Below, one piece after another: positions 1-7,699 of a stretch of DNA of 64,000 nucleotides. The stretch spans positions 62,001 through 126,000 of the forward strand of contig JAMPIH010000007.1 of the NCBI GenBank assembly GCA_023662825.1. Reading direction: 5' to 3'. The notes beneath the pieces were generated by a model, which was given only the letters and a program-made list of their open reading frames with translations, was not told where the DNA came from and made no database searches. The DNA comes from Bacteroides sp. GTDB lineage: Bacteria; Bacteroidota; Bacteroidia; Bacteroidales; P3. The stretch's first letter is position 1, and each line of letters starts with the position of its first letter. The position numbers were made by a program, and so were the translations under genes.

Positions 1-1233
1 GACGCCTGCCCGGTGTCGATCAAGATTCCGCAGTTCATCCACCAGATTACCCAACGCGATTTTGCGGAAGCCGCCCGCGTGATCGCCATCGACTCGGCGC
101 TGCCGGCGGTGTGCGGCCGTGTATGCCCGCAGGAATCGCAATGCGAAGGCTCCTGCGTGATGGGCAAGAAGTTTGAACCGGTGGCCATCGGCAAGCTGGA
201 ACGTTTCGTGGCCGACTACACCCGTGCCAACGGAGGCGCGAAGGTGGAAAGACCGGCTTCCAACGGCAAGAAAGTGGCCGTTATCGGCAGCGGTCCAGCG
301 GGTCTTACCTGCGCCGGCGACTTAGCCAAGAAAGGCTACTCCGTAACCGTTTTCGAGGCCCTGCACAAGGCCGGCGGCGTGTTGGTTTACGGCATTCCCG
401 AATTCCGTCTGCCCAAGGCGATCGTGGCGCACGAAATCGAGAACCTCAAGAAACTGGGCGTGGAATTCGAGACGGACGTGATCATCGGCAAGACCGACAC
501 GGTGAACCACCTGATGGACGTTGAGAAATACGATGCCGTATTCATCGGTTCGGGCGCGGGCCTGCCCCGTTTCATGAACATTCCGGGCGAGAACCTGAAC
601 GGGGTCGTGTCGGCCAACGAGCTGCTGACGCGCTCCAACCTGATGAAGGCTTACCGCGAAGACTACGCCACGCCGGTGTTCATCGGCAAGAAGGTGGCCG
701 TGGTGGGCGGCGGAAACGTGGCGATGGATGCCGCCCGTACCGCCAAGCGCCTGGGTTCGGACGTGTATATCATCTACCGCCGTACCGAAAACGAGATGCC
801 GGCCCGTAAGGAAGAGGTGCACCACGCGCACGAGGAAGGCATCCACTTTATGGAACTGACCAATCCGGTGGAAATTCTGGGCGATGAAAACGGCTGGGTG
901 CGCGCCATCCGCTGCATCCGCATGGAATTGGGCGAACCCGACGCGTCGGGCCGCCGCAGCCCGGTGGAAATGCCCGGCTCGGAATTCGACGTGGAGGTGG
1001 ACGAAGTGATCATGTCGCTCGGCACGGTGGCCAACCCGATGCTGGCGCACTCGGTTCAGGGCTTGGAAACCAACCGCAAGGGCTGTATTGTGGCCGATGA
1101 AAACGGCATCACTTCCCGCCCCGGCGTATTCGCCGCCGGCGACGTGGTAAGCGGCGCCGCCACCGTAATCCTCGCCATGGGCGCCGCCCGCAAGGCCGCC
1201 GCCGCTATCGACGCTTATGTTATGGGGAAATAG
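1..1233 (+). CDS. gltA: GltA/NfnB-type NADPH-dependent glutamate synthase small-subunit family flavoprotein (5' partial)
   Basis: The reading frame is open to the first base of the window (it begins D-A-C-P-V), so the N-terminus is missing. The visible part has the Cys-rich [4Fe-4S] segment C-G-R-V-C-P...C-E-G-S-C, then an FAD-binding glycine motif (V-I-G-S-G-P-A-G) and a second dinucleotide motif (V-V-G-G-G-N-V-A-M-D). It ends with the G-V-F-A-A-G-D segment typical of this family. Members act as the electron-input subunit of glutamate synthase, or as NfnB, the large subunit of NADH-dependent ferredoxin:NADP oxidoreductase. The choice depends on the upstream gene, which lies outside the window. 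A strong hairpin terminator follows, so this is the last gene of its operon. The family is certain; the exact partner is not. Confidence 0.88.
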   Translation, partial: DACPVSIKIPQFIHQITQRDFAEAARVIAIDSALPAVCGRVCPQESQCEGSCVMGKKFEPVAIGKLERFVADYTRANGGAKVERPASNGKKVAVIGSGPAGLTCAGDLAKKGYSVTVFEALHKAGGVLVYGIPEFRLPKAIVAHEIENLKKLGVEFETDVIIGKTDTVNHLMDVEKYDAVFIGSGAGLPRFMNIPGENLNGVVSANELLTRSNLMKAYREDYATPVFIGKKVAVVGGGNVAMDAARTAKRLGSDVYIIYRRTENEMPARKEEVHHAHEEGIHFMELTNPVEILGDENGWVRAIRCIRMELGEPDASGRRSPVEMPGSEFDVEVDEVIMSLGTVANPMLAHSVQGLETNRKGCIVADENGITSRPGVFAAGDVVSGAATVILAMGAARKAAAAIDAYVMGK

Positions 1234-1256
1234 TTTTCCGGAACTCTGATATTGAG

Positions 1257-1290
1257 GTGGGGCGATTCTACGAATCGCCCCACTTTTTTT
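1257..1290 (+). terminator. Rho-independent terminator after gltA
   Basis: An 11-bp perfect stem (GTGGGGCGATT / AATCGCCCCAC) with a 5-nt loop is followed by seven T residues, 24 nt past the gltA stop codon. Confidence 0.9.
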
Positions 1291-1685
1291 GTAACCAACT
1301 TTTGCTTTTACCCGAACTATCTTTCATCCTCTTTATCTCTCTGTCGAAGCCGTTGAGTGGCCCAACGGCGGAACCGTATGGCTATCTTAGACTTGACACA
1401 AATACCACAACACCCCGAAACCAAGATTGCGGAACATATCCGTAAGATGCGGCGGTACTGTAGATGAATAGCGGGCTGGAAATTCAGGGAAACGTGAGCA
1501 AGGGGACTTATTATGTTCCTAAATGGCTCACTAACGTATCACGGGCATCATATGATTCCTTATAATGAATTGATTATAACGCATAGAAGAAACAACAAGG
1601 CACACTAATGGCTCATTGAAAGAAGGTGACTTAAAGAGATCTATCGTAAAGTGAAGCGATAACACTCTTGGCTGTCACTGATTTT
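1291..1685. other. Gene-poor stretch at the edge of the AT-rich island
   Basis: No supportable gene was found here. Short open frames (for example a 29-codon frame from 1378) have no recognisable family and overlap each other. Base composition falls from GC-rich at the gltA side to AT-rich near 1500, marking the left boundary of the accessory island. It probably holds degraded sequence. Confidence 0.4.
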
Positions 1686-3128
1686 CTATTGATTACATAT
1701 TTTAGAAATCAATGCCTTGATAGACTCTATTTTCTTTAACAAATTCATTCTTTGTATTTCATTTAATGGCAATTTGTTTATCAAAACTTCAAAGTCTTGC
1801 ATTGATTTATGCTGCTGTATTTTTAGTTTTGTATCAAATTTTTTTTCCTCTGTCATAAGCGCTGTTTTATGAAGTTGCATTATTCTAGGCAAAACTCGCA
1901 ATAGCAAAAGGGGGCGTTTCAACTCCGAGAGCGCATCTAATTGTTGCATTCTGTTTAGAAGAAGTGGTAACCGATTAATCTTGCCCCCTCTAATGTGAGC
2001 ATAATTGTGCCTAAACTCTTCATCGAATAAAAATTCGTTCTCTGATGTAAATGACAATAGAGTCTCTAGGTCTTTGACTTCTCTTTGACTTATTAAATCT
2101 TTGGGAGAGATAATCTCAACGATATATTTCCGCCAAAACGAATCTGTATCGTTCCTATAGATTTTCCTTACACCCTCATAGGTTATTAAATTTAATCTCG
2201 CCAAATGAATGGCTTTCTCTATTGAAGATTCTGATGACAAATAAGCGCGTATGGCAATAGCCATATCCAGATATAGGAAATGTATATGTATGCCCAAATA
2301 AGCTACCTGTAGAAAATCTGACATTTGCTCCGAAACGCCACCTACTCCTAATCGAGCTTCGACAGCCTTAGGCAAAGAATATAACCGCTGTATTTCGTTT
2401 AAACGTTGCCCCATAGTGGTGATTTGGTCGCCAAGAGATGAATACATCTTACCCGATACATCACCTAAAATCATTTCATTTTTGATGGTGAATCTTTCAT
2501 TAGTATTGCCATCAACTTCAACTATCGTGCGTGTACGCCGTGCAACAAGATTGCTATATGCATTAGTGATTTCCAAAAATGCAGAAACTCTTTTACATTC
2601 ATAATCTTCACTCAAAAAATCAAAAAACTCATAGACTTTAATAGAATTTTTGTCATAATGCACTGCTAAATCTCGATATGCTTTATCGTCTATGGTGCAA
2701 TATTTCCGGGAGAACTTTTCCAACTTATACTCAATATCTTCAATATAGGATTTCTCGGTATCTGACGTGAAAGCATTCTGTATCTTTTTCCATATGCCTT
2801 TCTTTCCATTAATTGCTTTGTATAATTCTGTTGTTAGAAAAACAATGTTTTTTAGGTTAAACCGTTTCTCAACAGATGATATAGAACGCAAGGAGGCTCG
2901 CAAGAATACGGACAACACAATATTTCCATACAAAAGATACGTATACAATTCTAAAAGGTTTTTATATGCATCTATCGCAAAAAGTCTGTCCTTATTTTCC
3001 TCGGCAATTTGCTCTAGCTTACTATAGGTATACAATGTGCCATGTAAAAGATTGAACGAAGATAGGATAATCTTGTTCATATCCTCGCACAAGCGCTGTA
3101 TGCTCTCTTTTGATGCAGGTTTAGTCAT
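1686..3128 (-). CDS. Tandem HEPN-like protein, candidate RNase or toxin component
   Basis: This 480-residue, largely helical soluble protein has no signal peptide. Two segments match the HEPN ribonuclease signature R-[N/D/H]-x3-H: R152-D-L-A-V-H157 and R373-H-N-Y-A-H378. Each follows an acidic helix end (D-D-K-A-Y and D-E-E-F), so the protein looks like an internal duplication with one active site per half. HEPN domains are metal-independent RNases in toxin-antitoxin, abortive-infection and CRISPR effector proteins. I do not recognise a named family for the whole protein. It is the last gene of a compact minus-strand operon behind a Cas2-like protein, a PIN nuclease and a frameshifted small ORF. 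Low GC relative to flanking genes suggests transfer. The motif match is seen directly; RNase activity is inferred. Confidence 0.6.
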   Translation of the reverse strand: MTKPASKESIQRLCEDMNKIILSSFNLLHGTLYTYSKLEQIAEENKDRLFAIDAYKNLLELYTYLLYGNIVLSVFLRASLRSISSVEKRFNLKNIVFLTTELYKAINGKKGIWKKIQNAFTSDTEKSYIEDIEYKLEKFSRKYCTIDDKAYRDLAVHYDKNSIKVYEFFDFLSEDYECKRVSAFLEITNAYSNLVARRTRTIVEVDGNTNERFTIKNEMILGDVSGKMYSSLGDQITTMGQRLNEIQRLYSLPKAVEARLGVGGVSEQMSDFLQVAYLGIHIHFLYLDMAIAIRAYLSSESSIEKAIHLARLNLITYEGVRKIYRNDTDSFWRKYIVEIISPKDLISQREVKDLETLLSFTSENEFLFDEEFRHNYAHIRGGKINRLPLLLNRMQQLDALSELKRPLLLLRVLPRIMQLHKTALMTEEKKFDTKLKIQQHKSMQDFEVLINKLPLNEIQRMNLLKKIESIKALISKICNQ

Positions 3129-3146
3129 ATGGTTTATATCTTGTTA

Positions 3147-3348
3147 TCATCTACCAATATCTTCTATTTTAAAAATATCTTGATTCTCGGAAACTGCGCG
3201 TATAGTTAGTTCATCTCCATAGTCTTTAGAGTATTTCTTGACACCTTTTTCGAACCAAAGGAAACAAAGAATCAGGGGTAAGGTCGCCATTTTTCTCATA
3301 ATCCCACTGTGCAGCAAGTTCCGGAAATGCTTCTGATAGTGATGCCAT
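3147..3348 (-). pseudogene. Frameshifted small protein with zinc-ribbon-type (DUF4379-like) N-terminus
   Basis: A minus-strand ATG at 3348 opens a 40-residue frame starting M-A-S-L-S-E-A-F-P-E-L-A-A-Q-W-D-Y-E-K-N, which stops at 3226. The opening matches the repeat start of the probable zinc-ribbon family DUF4379 (F-P-x-L-A-x-x-W-D-Y-x-K-N-G-x-L-T-P). The next frame stays open and ends D-I-F-K-I-E-D-I-G-R at 3147. Removing one base from the run of five T (3246-3250, A on the coding strand) joins both parts into one 66-residue protein. It sits 11 nt after the PIN gene and 18 nt before the HEPN gene, fully in operon register. It may be a recent frameshift, a sequencing error in a homopolymer, or a programmed shift. 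Confidence 0.6.
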
Positions 3349-3359
3349 AATATAAGATA

Positions 3360-4349
3360 CTAACTATTATCTACAGAAGTAATATCATCTAGCAGAGAGA
3401 TAACATTATCGTACGCAGATTGAGAGCCTTGCAATGTACTTGTCTCTCCTCGCGAAAAGTTCAAATCATCTCCGCCTGCCTCTGTTCTCTCATCTTGTTT
3501 TATTTGTTGCTGCTCTTGTATTTCAGCAACAACTGGCTGCGTAATACTAAGTTCTACATACTTCTCAAGCCCCTCCATAAATCTCTCTAAATTGCAAATA
3601 TAAATTTTTTGAGCAGTGTCTTGCTGGAATTCCGCTATCAACTCTGGACGCGCACAAATTGTAAGTCCATCAACTCTCAGGAACCAATCTTCTTTTTGAT
3701 CATTGGTGACAAAAATGATATCTTTCTTGTTCTGCTTGGCATACTCCTTTACTTCATACCACAAAATAAAATCGCCATACATCTCATCGTTTGACTTATT
3801 TGCATCCATATATCCCGGAGGAATCTTTTTCTCGTAACGTTGTTTCCCTTCTTTTCTTAATCCCTCTAATTTATCTTCTGTCGGTTTTGTATTTATTTTG
3901 CCACTTAACAAGTCTGCTAAGATATCTTTGTATTTATTCTCCAATAACGATAGACGTACTTCTTTTTTTTGATGCTCTAACTTTACCTTGAAGTCGTTAC
4001 AAGAACTATTAAAATCAGCAATATCACTCTCGTCTAAAAATGGATGACCACGTTTAACTGCAATAATTTGCTGCAAATCTTCTATTTTCTTTATCGTATC
4101 CTTATATGTCTCCGATTGTTTTTTAATCGTTAGATATAAATTGTTATGATATTCTTTAGCAACTTGGTATGGAATCCATAATCTATTGCCTACTTTTTTT
4201 AAAACATCTAGTATTTCCAACGTACTTTTTTGAGAATAACGGTATATATCGAGCAAAACATTTGTATCTAAAACGAACTGGCAATCTTTCCAAAAAGATT
4301 TGCATTCATGTTCATTTTGGCAATAATAACCAGGGAATAACGTCTTCAT
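3360..4349 (-). CDS. PIN-like domain ribonuclease (PIN_8 type)
   Basis: This 329-residue protein has the opening L-F-P-G-Y-Y followed by F-V-L-D-T-N-V-L-L-D seen in the PIN_8 family. The acidic metal-binding set is visible: D28 with T29/N30, E66 in the P-Y-Q-V-A-K-E-Y segment, D193 in Y-G-D-F-I-L-W, and D217/D221 in F-V-T-N-D-Q-K-E-D-W. A charged, probably coiled insert (about residues 75-165) separates the first and second halves. The last 50 residues are Gln/Ser/Asp-rich and look disordered. PIN domains are Mg-dependent RNases often found in toxins and phage defence. The gene starts 4 nt after the Cas2-like gene. AT-rich codon use matches the island, not the chromosome. Confidence 0.8.
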   Translation of the reverse strand: MKTLFPGYYCQNEHECKSFWKDCQFVLDTNVLLDIYRYSQKSTLEILDVLKKVGNRLWIPYQVAKEYHNNLYLTIKKQSETYKDTIKKIEDLQQIIAVKRGHPFLDESDIADFNSSCNDFKVKLEHQKKEVRLSLLENKYKDILADLLSGKINTKPTEDKLEGLRKEGKQRYEKKIPPGYMDANKSNDEMYGDFILWYEVKEYAKQNKKDIIFVTNDQKEDWFLRVDGLTICARPELIAEFQQDTAQKIYICNLERFMEGLEKYVELSITQPVVAEIQEQQQIKQDERTEAGGDDLNFSRGETSTLQGSQSAYDNVISLLDDITSVDNS

Positions 4350-4353
4350 GATA

Positions 4354-4632
4354 TTATAATACTAAATTCTTTTTCAGCCAGTCATTATTGGCTCTAATGT
4401 TTCTCCATGCAGCATTTTTTCCTGATTGGATAACCATTAAGCGATCATTGCCATCAATAAAAGTGAACAAAAAATTGCGAATATTCTCGGCTGTTTGATC
4501 ACTCACAATTGCCCATGATGACTCTGTAAGTTTTCCCCAAGTTCCATATGATTTTATCGCTTGGTACAATTGTTCATAATTACGCCCTGGTGCACGCAAA
4601 TCATACATAATGATATAACAATGGCGTTCCAT
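4354..4632 (-). CDS. Stand-alone Cas2-like / SinR-family small protein
   Basis: This 92-residue protein starts with a beta strand H-C-Y-I-I-M-Y-D-L that ends in Asp11, the pattern at the start of Cas2 ferredoxin-fold proteins. A helix (Y-E-Q-L-Y-Q-A-I-K-S-Y-G), a second strand (S-S-W-A-I-V-S) and later helix and strand elements fit the fold. The length is typical for stand-alone homologues annotated Cas2 or SinR. No cas1, other cas gene or repeat-spacer array exists in the window, so a role in CRISPR adaptation is unlikely. It is the first gene of the island operon, 4 nt before the PIN gene. By analogy with VapD and Cas2 it could be a nuclease or a regulatory partner. Confidence 0.65.
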   Translation of the reverse strand: MERHCYIIMYDLRAPGRNYEQLYQAIKSYGTWGKLTESSWAIVSDQTAENIRNFLFTFIDGNDRLMVIQSGKNAAWRNIRANNDWLKKNLVL

Positions 4633-4688
4633 TAAATCTTATATTTTCGTTAACCCAAACACCTCTCTCATTAGAGATATTATAGGGA

Positions 4689-4696
4689 CAAATTTA
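4689..4696 (-). promoter_or_regulatory. Bacteroidetes -7 element for the Cas2-like/PIN/HEPN operon
   Basis: The minus-strand TAAATTTG is a perfect TAnnTTTG match about 57 nt upstream of the first start codon. No TTTG lies at the usual 19-21 nt spacing, so the -33 side is weak. Confidence 0.45.
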
Positions 4697-4844
4697 ACAA
4701 ATTTTTCAAAACACTCATTTCTATCACCTTACGCCCTTCATTTCGCTCCCCTTGCGGCGAAGATGGGAAGTCATTCTAGATGGGAGGGTAGCCTCACGAA
4801 CTGGAATAGAATTTTCAGTGGAAAGGTGACCGTGAAATGCTTTT

Positions 4845-5062
4845 TCAAAGCACCACCCCATTGCTCAGAACGTGGGAGTCGAGAACGGTGCGGGAGTTGA
4901 CGGCGTAGAGAAGACGGGTGCGGGTGGCGATGGCCTGCGGGCGATAGGCGGCGTAGTTGGCGCAGACAGTGGGTTTGGGAATCTGTAACGCTATTCCGTG
5001 AATCAAATCGCCCACAAAAAGCAGGTTGCTGAGTTGATAGGCCGTGCGACCGGACGTGTGAC
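4845..5062 (-). pseudogene. Decayed metallo-beta-lactamase-fold hydrolase, C-terminal fragment
   Basis: One minus-strand frame from about 5060 to a TGA at 4845-4847 reads H-T-S-G-R-T-A-Y-Q, then L-L-F-V-G-D-L-I-H-G, then Y-R-P-Q-A-I-A-T-R-T-R. This is the order of motifs in MBL-fold hydrolases (HTPGHT, then GDLIH, then the A-x-x-T-R helix). The first motif has lost Pro and the second metal-binding His (HTPGHT became HTSGRT). The upstream half is in another frame and no start codon can be assigned. It is GC-rich like the chromosome, so it is probably a resident gene broken next to the incoming island. Confidence 0.6.
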
Positions 5063-5168
5063 TTTTCCTAAATCAAGCGTGGCTTCGGACACACCCAAAG
5101 CCTTGAACACGCGGGTCCACGAAGAGAAAGATATGCTTCTCCCATGCATTTCACCTCTCAATACAAAA

Positions 5169-5200
5169 TTACACCTAATCACAAAAAAAATGTAACTTCG
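5169..5200 (+). promoter_or_regulatory. Promoter of threonine dehydrogenase gene
   Basis: TTAC at 5169 and TAACTTCG at 5193-5200 are 20 nt apart, a near match to the TTTG / TAnnTTTG pair. The start codon is 30 nt downstream. The same core, TAACTTCGCGC, occurs before serS and the T9SS adhesin gene. Confidence 0.5.
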
Positions 5201-5229
5201 CGCCCGCTTAAGGGAAAACAATAATCATC

Positions 5230-6198
5230 ATGATAAAGCGTATTCTGTTAACGGGTTCTTTCGGGCAGATCGGCTCGGAACTTACCTGTGCCTTGCGTAA
5301 GATTTACGGAGGTGAAAATGTAATTGCCACCGACTTGGATTTGAACCGGGTAACCGACAAGATCAAGAACGGCGGTCCTATCGAACAACTGGATGTTCTG
5401 GACGGCAAGCGTTTGGCAGAACTCATCGACAAATACCAGATCGACGCCATCTTCCACCTGGCCGCCATCCTTTCGGCCGTGGGCGAGAAGAACCCCATGC
5501 TGGCCTGGAACATCAACATGGGCGGCACCATCAATGTGTATAACGTGGCCAGGGAAAAGGGCATCAAACGTATCTTCGCCCCCAGCTCCATGGCCGCCTT
5601 CGGCCCCACCACCCCCGCCGACATGACCCCGCAGGACACCGTGCTGCAACCCTCCACCATGTACGGCATCACCAAGGTTTCTTGCGAGCTCTTGGGTCAA
5701 TACTACATCGATAAATTCGGCATGGATATCCGCGGCGTGCGCTACCCCGGCATCATCTCGAGCGAGACCCTGCCCGGCGGCGGCACCACCGACTACGCGG
5801 TGCAGATCTACTACGACGCCATCAAGTACGGCAAGTTCGAGTGCTTCCTGTCCGAGAACTCCATGCTTCCCATGATGTACATGCCCGACTGCCTGAAGGC
5901 CACCATCGACCTTTTCCACGCCGAAAAGAGCCGCCTCAAGCACAGCACGGGCTACAACATCGCCGCCTTCAGCGTAACGCCCAAGGACATGTACGAATCG
6001 GTCAAGAAATACATGCCGAACCTGGAAATCATGTACAAGCCCGACTTCCGCCAGGCCATCGCCGACTCGTGGCCCAACTCGATCGACGACAGCTGCGCCC
6101 GCGCCGAATGGGATTGGAAACCGGCCTACGACCTCGACACCATGACCAAGGAAATGCTCCAGCTGGTGGGCGAGAAATACAAGGCCGGAAAGTTCTAA
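5230..6198 (+). CDS. tdh: L-threonine 3-dehydrogenase, SDR (epimerase-like) type
   Basis: This 322-residue Rossmann protein has the NAD motif G9-x-x-G12-x-x-G15 (T-G-S-F-G-Q-I-G) and Asp35 after the second strand, which favours NAD over NADP. The short-chain catalytic pair is Y145-G-I-T-K149. The sequence follows the extended-SDR threonine dehydrogenases known from Bacteroidetes and animals rather than the zinc-type Tdh of E. coli. It oxidises threonine to 2-amino-3-ketobutyrate, which is then cleaved to glycine and acetyl-CoA. It has its own promoter and terminator, so it is monocistronic. It fits the amino-acid-fermenting gene set of the window. A general epimerase is the alternative, but the overall match is close. 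Confidence 0.88.
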   Translation: MIKRILLTGSFGQIGSELTCALRKIYGGENVIATDLDLNRVTDKIKNGGPIEQLDVLDGKRLAELIDKYQIDAIFHLAAILSAVGEKNPMLAWNINMGGTINVYNVAREKGIKRIFAPSSMAAFGPTTPADMTPQDTVLQPSTMYGITKVSCELLGQYYIDKFGMDIRGVRYPGIISSETLPGGGTTDYAVQIYYDAIKYGKFECFLSENSMLPMMYMPDCLKATIDLFHAEKSRLKHSTGYNIAAFSVTPKDMYESVKKYMPNLEIMYKPDFRQAIADSWPNSIDDSCARAEWDWKPAYDLDTMTKEMLQLVGEKYKAGKF

Positions 6199-6222
6199 AA
6201 ACTTTGCACTGAAATTCTCATT

Positions 6223-6254
6223 AAAGGGCTTGTCTGCGACAAGCCCTTTTGTTT
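6223..6254 (+). terminator. Rho-independent terminator after tdh
   Basis: A 12-bp stem (AAAGGGCTTGTC / GACAAGCCCTTT) with a 3-nt loop is followed by TTGTTT, 25 nt past the stop codon. Confidence 0.88.
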
Positions 6255-6274
6255 AACACGCCACTACGCCAAAC

Positions 6275-6331
6275 CGCCAGATTCGGCAAAATTCAGAGAG
6301 TACAACTGCCAAATTCGGCAAAAATCAGCGG
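6275..6331. repeat. Pair of direct repeats upstream of mnmA
   Basis: CCAGATTCGGCAAAATTCAG and CCAAATTCGGCAAAAATCAG lie head to tail, 32 nt apart (the shared C of GGCAAA is at 6287 and 6319). The pattern resembles the GCAAAAAGTCAG repeats at 60.98-61.07 kb. The role is unknown; it could be a regulator site or the residue of a lost gene. Confidence 0.6.
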
Positions 6332-6388
6332 TTCTATATCCTATCCGATTTGTTTTTCGTACCTTTATAGGTTCGACTTAGATGTAAA

Positions 6389-7576
6389 ATGACTAAAATC
6401 GCCGCACTTGTTTCGGGCGGGGTGGACTCCTCGGTGGTGGTTCACCGCCTTAAGGAAATGGGATACGACCCCGACATCTTCTATATCCGCATCGGCATGG
6501 AGCAGGAAGACGGCTTTATCGACTGTCCGAGCGAGGAAGACATAGAGATCACCACCTGTATCGCCCAAAAATACGGCTGCCGGTTCGAGATCGTGCCCCT
6601 GCACCGCGAGTATTGGGACAACGTGGTCAAGTACACCATCGACACCGTGAAGCGCGGCCTCACACCCAATCCCGACATGATGTGCAACAAACTCATCAAG
6701 TTCGGGGCGTTCGAAGAAAAATACGGCAAGGATTACGACAGGATTGCCACCGGCCACTACGCCACCACGAGCGTTTTCGACAAGGCGGACGTGGCCCTGA
6801 TGCGCGACTGCTATCAGAACAACCGCCCCTGCACGGTTCAGCCGCAGGAAAAAGACCGCGTGGAAGCCTTGGACGAACACCAGACCGTGTTCCTGAGCAC
6901 GGCCAAAGACCCGGTGAAGGACCAGACCGACTTTTTGGGACAGATAAGCCACGCCCAGCTTTCCAAATTAGTGTTTCCCGTGGGCGGACTGATGAAAGGC
7001 GAGGTGCGCGCCATCGCCGAAAGCGCCAAGTTGCCCAGCGCAACACGCAAAGACAGCCAGGGCATCTGCTTTCTGGGCAAGATTGACTACAACGACTTTA
7101 TACGGCGTTATCTCGGCGTGAAGATAGGCCCCATCATCGAGAAGGAAACAGGCAAACGCCTCGGCTACCACCACGGATTCTGGTTCCACACCATCGGCCA
7201 GCGCAAGGGCCTGGGCCTGAGCGGCGGCCCCTGGTACGTCATCGAGAAAGACATTCCCCAGAATATCCTTTACGTTTCCAAAGGCTTCCAGACCCCCGCC
7301 CAATACGGAAAGATTATCCGCCTGAGCGGTTTCCGCTTCATGGGCGAGGCCTTGTTCGAACCGCCCGTGGCCGAAAGCCTGCCGCAGGACGCCGTACGGA
7401 TAAGCTTCAAGATACGGCACACGCCCGAATTCACGCCCGGCCTGCTCTACCAGTCGCCCGACGGCCTTTGGATCATCGAAGCCGAAGTGCCCGTGCAGGG
7501 CATCGCCGCCGGTCAGTTCGGAGTGGTTTACACGCCCGACAACCGCATTTGCCTCGGCAGCGGCGTGATATTCTAA
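6389..7576 (+). CDS. mnmA: tRNA-specific 2-thiouridylase MnmA
   Basis: This 395-residue protein has the PP-loop ATP motif S9-G-G-V-D-S-S15 at the very N-terminus, which fixes the start. The two catalytic cysteines are present: C99 in D-M-M-C-N and C227 in S-Q-G-I-C-F. The conserved T-G-H-Y-A segment lies between them, and the C-terminal OB-like domain carries [12 protein letters not shown]. MnmA thiolates U34 of tRNA-Lys, tRNA-Glu and tRNA-Gln in the cytoplasm, using persulfide sulfur. A stretch of about 35 residues (roughly 140-175), including C-Y-Q-N-N-R, is longer than in the E. coli enzyme, as is common in Bacteroidetes. No neighbour is functionally linked. Confidence 0.95.
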   Translation: MTKIAALVSGGVDSSVVVHRLKEMGYDPDIFYIRIGMEQEDGFIDCPSEEDIEITTCIAQKYGCRFEIVPLHREYWDNVVKYTIDTVKRGLTPNPDMMCNKLIKFGAFEEKYGKDYDRIATGHYATTSVFDKADVALMRDCYQNNRPCTVQPQEKDRVEALDEHQTVFLSTAKDPVKDQTDFLGQISHAQLSKLVFPVGGLMKGEVRAIAESAKLPSATRKDSQGICFLGKIDYNDFIRRYLGVKIGPIIEKETGKRLGYHHGFWFHTIGQRKGLGLSGGPWYVIEKDIPQNILYVSKGFQTPAQYGKIIRLSGFRFMGEALFEPPVAESLPQDAVRISFKIRHTPEFTPGLLYQSPDGLWIIEAEVPVQGIAAGQFGVVYTPDNRICLGSGVIF

Positions 7577-7585
7577 AAAAATAAC

Positions 7586-7593
7586 TAAATTTG
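7586..7593 (+). promoter_or_regulatory. -7 element upstream of iorA, with a 105-nt leader
   Basis: TAAATTTG, a perfect TAnnTTTG match, lies just past the mnmA stop. It leaves a leader of about 105 nt before iorA. The leader contains AGGCAGCGAAACGCCGCCT, which could fold, but I recognise no riboswitch class. Confidence 0.4.
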
Positions 7594-7699
7594 AGGTTTG
7601 ACCGTTGCACGGGTCTGCGGTCTTTGCTCCGGAATAAAACCGTGAAGGCAGCGAAACGCCGCCTGCTATTGTTTGTGAAATAAAAACAACCTTATAACT

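Noticed and set aside
1345-1380. A V-E-W-P-N-G-G-T-V-W reading, recalling the N-terminus of IS1595-type transposases.
   Set aside because: Only about ten residues match and the frame stops at once; too weak to call an IS remnant.
1257-1445. A 62-codon frame starting in the gltA terminator.
   Set aside because: Its first third is the terminator stem and T run; no family or ribosome site.
4354-4632. The Cas2-like gene as sign of a CRISPR locus.
   Set aside because: No repeat-spacer array, cas1 or effector gene was seen anywhere in the window.
7594-7699. Possible riboswitch in the iorA leader.
   Set aside because: Some pairing is possible but no conserved aptamer sequence was recognised.
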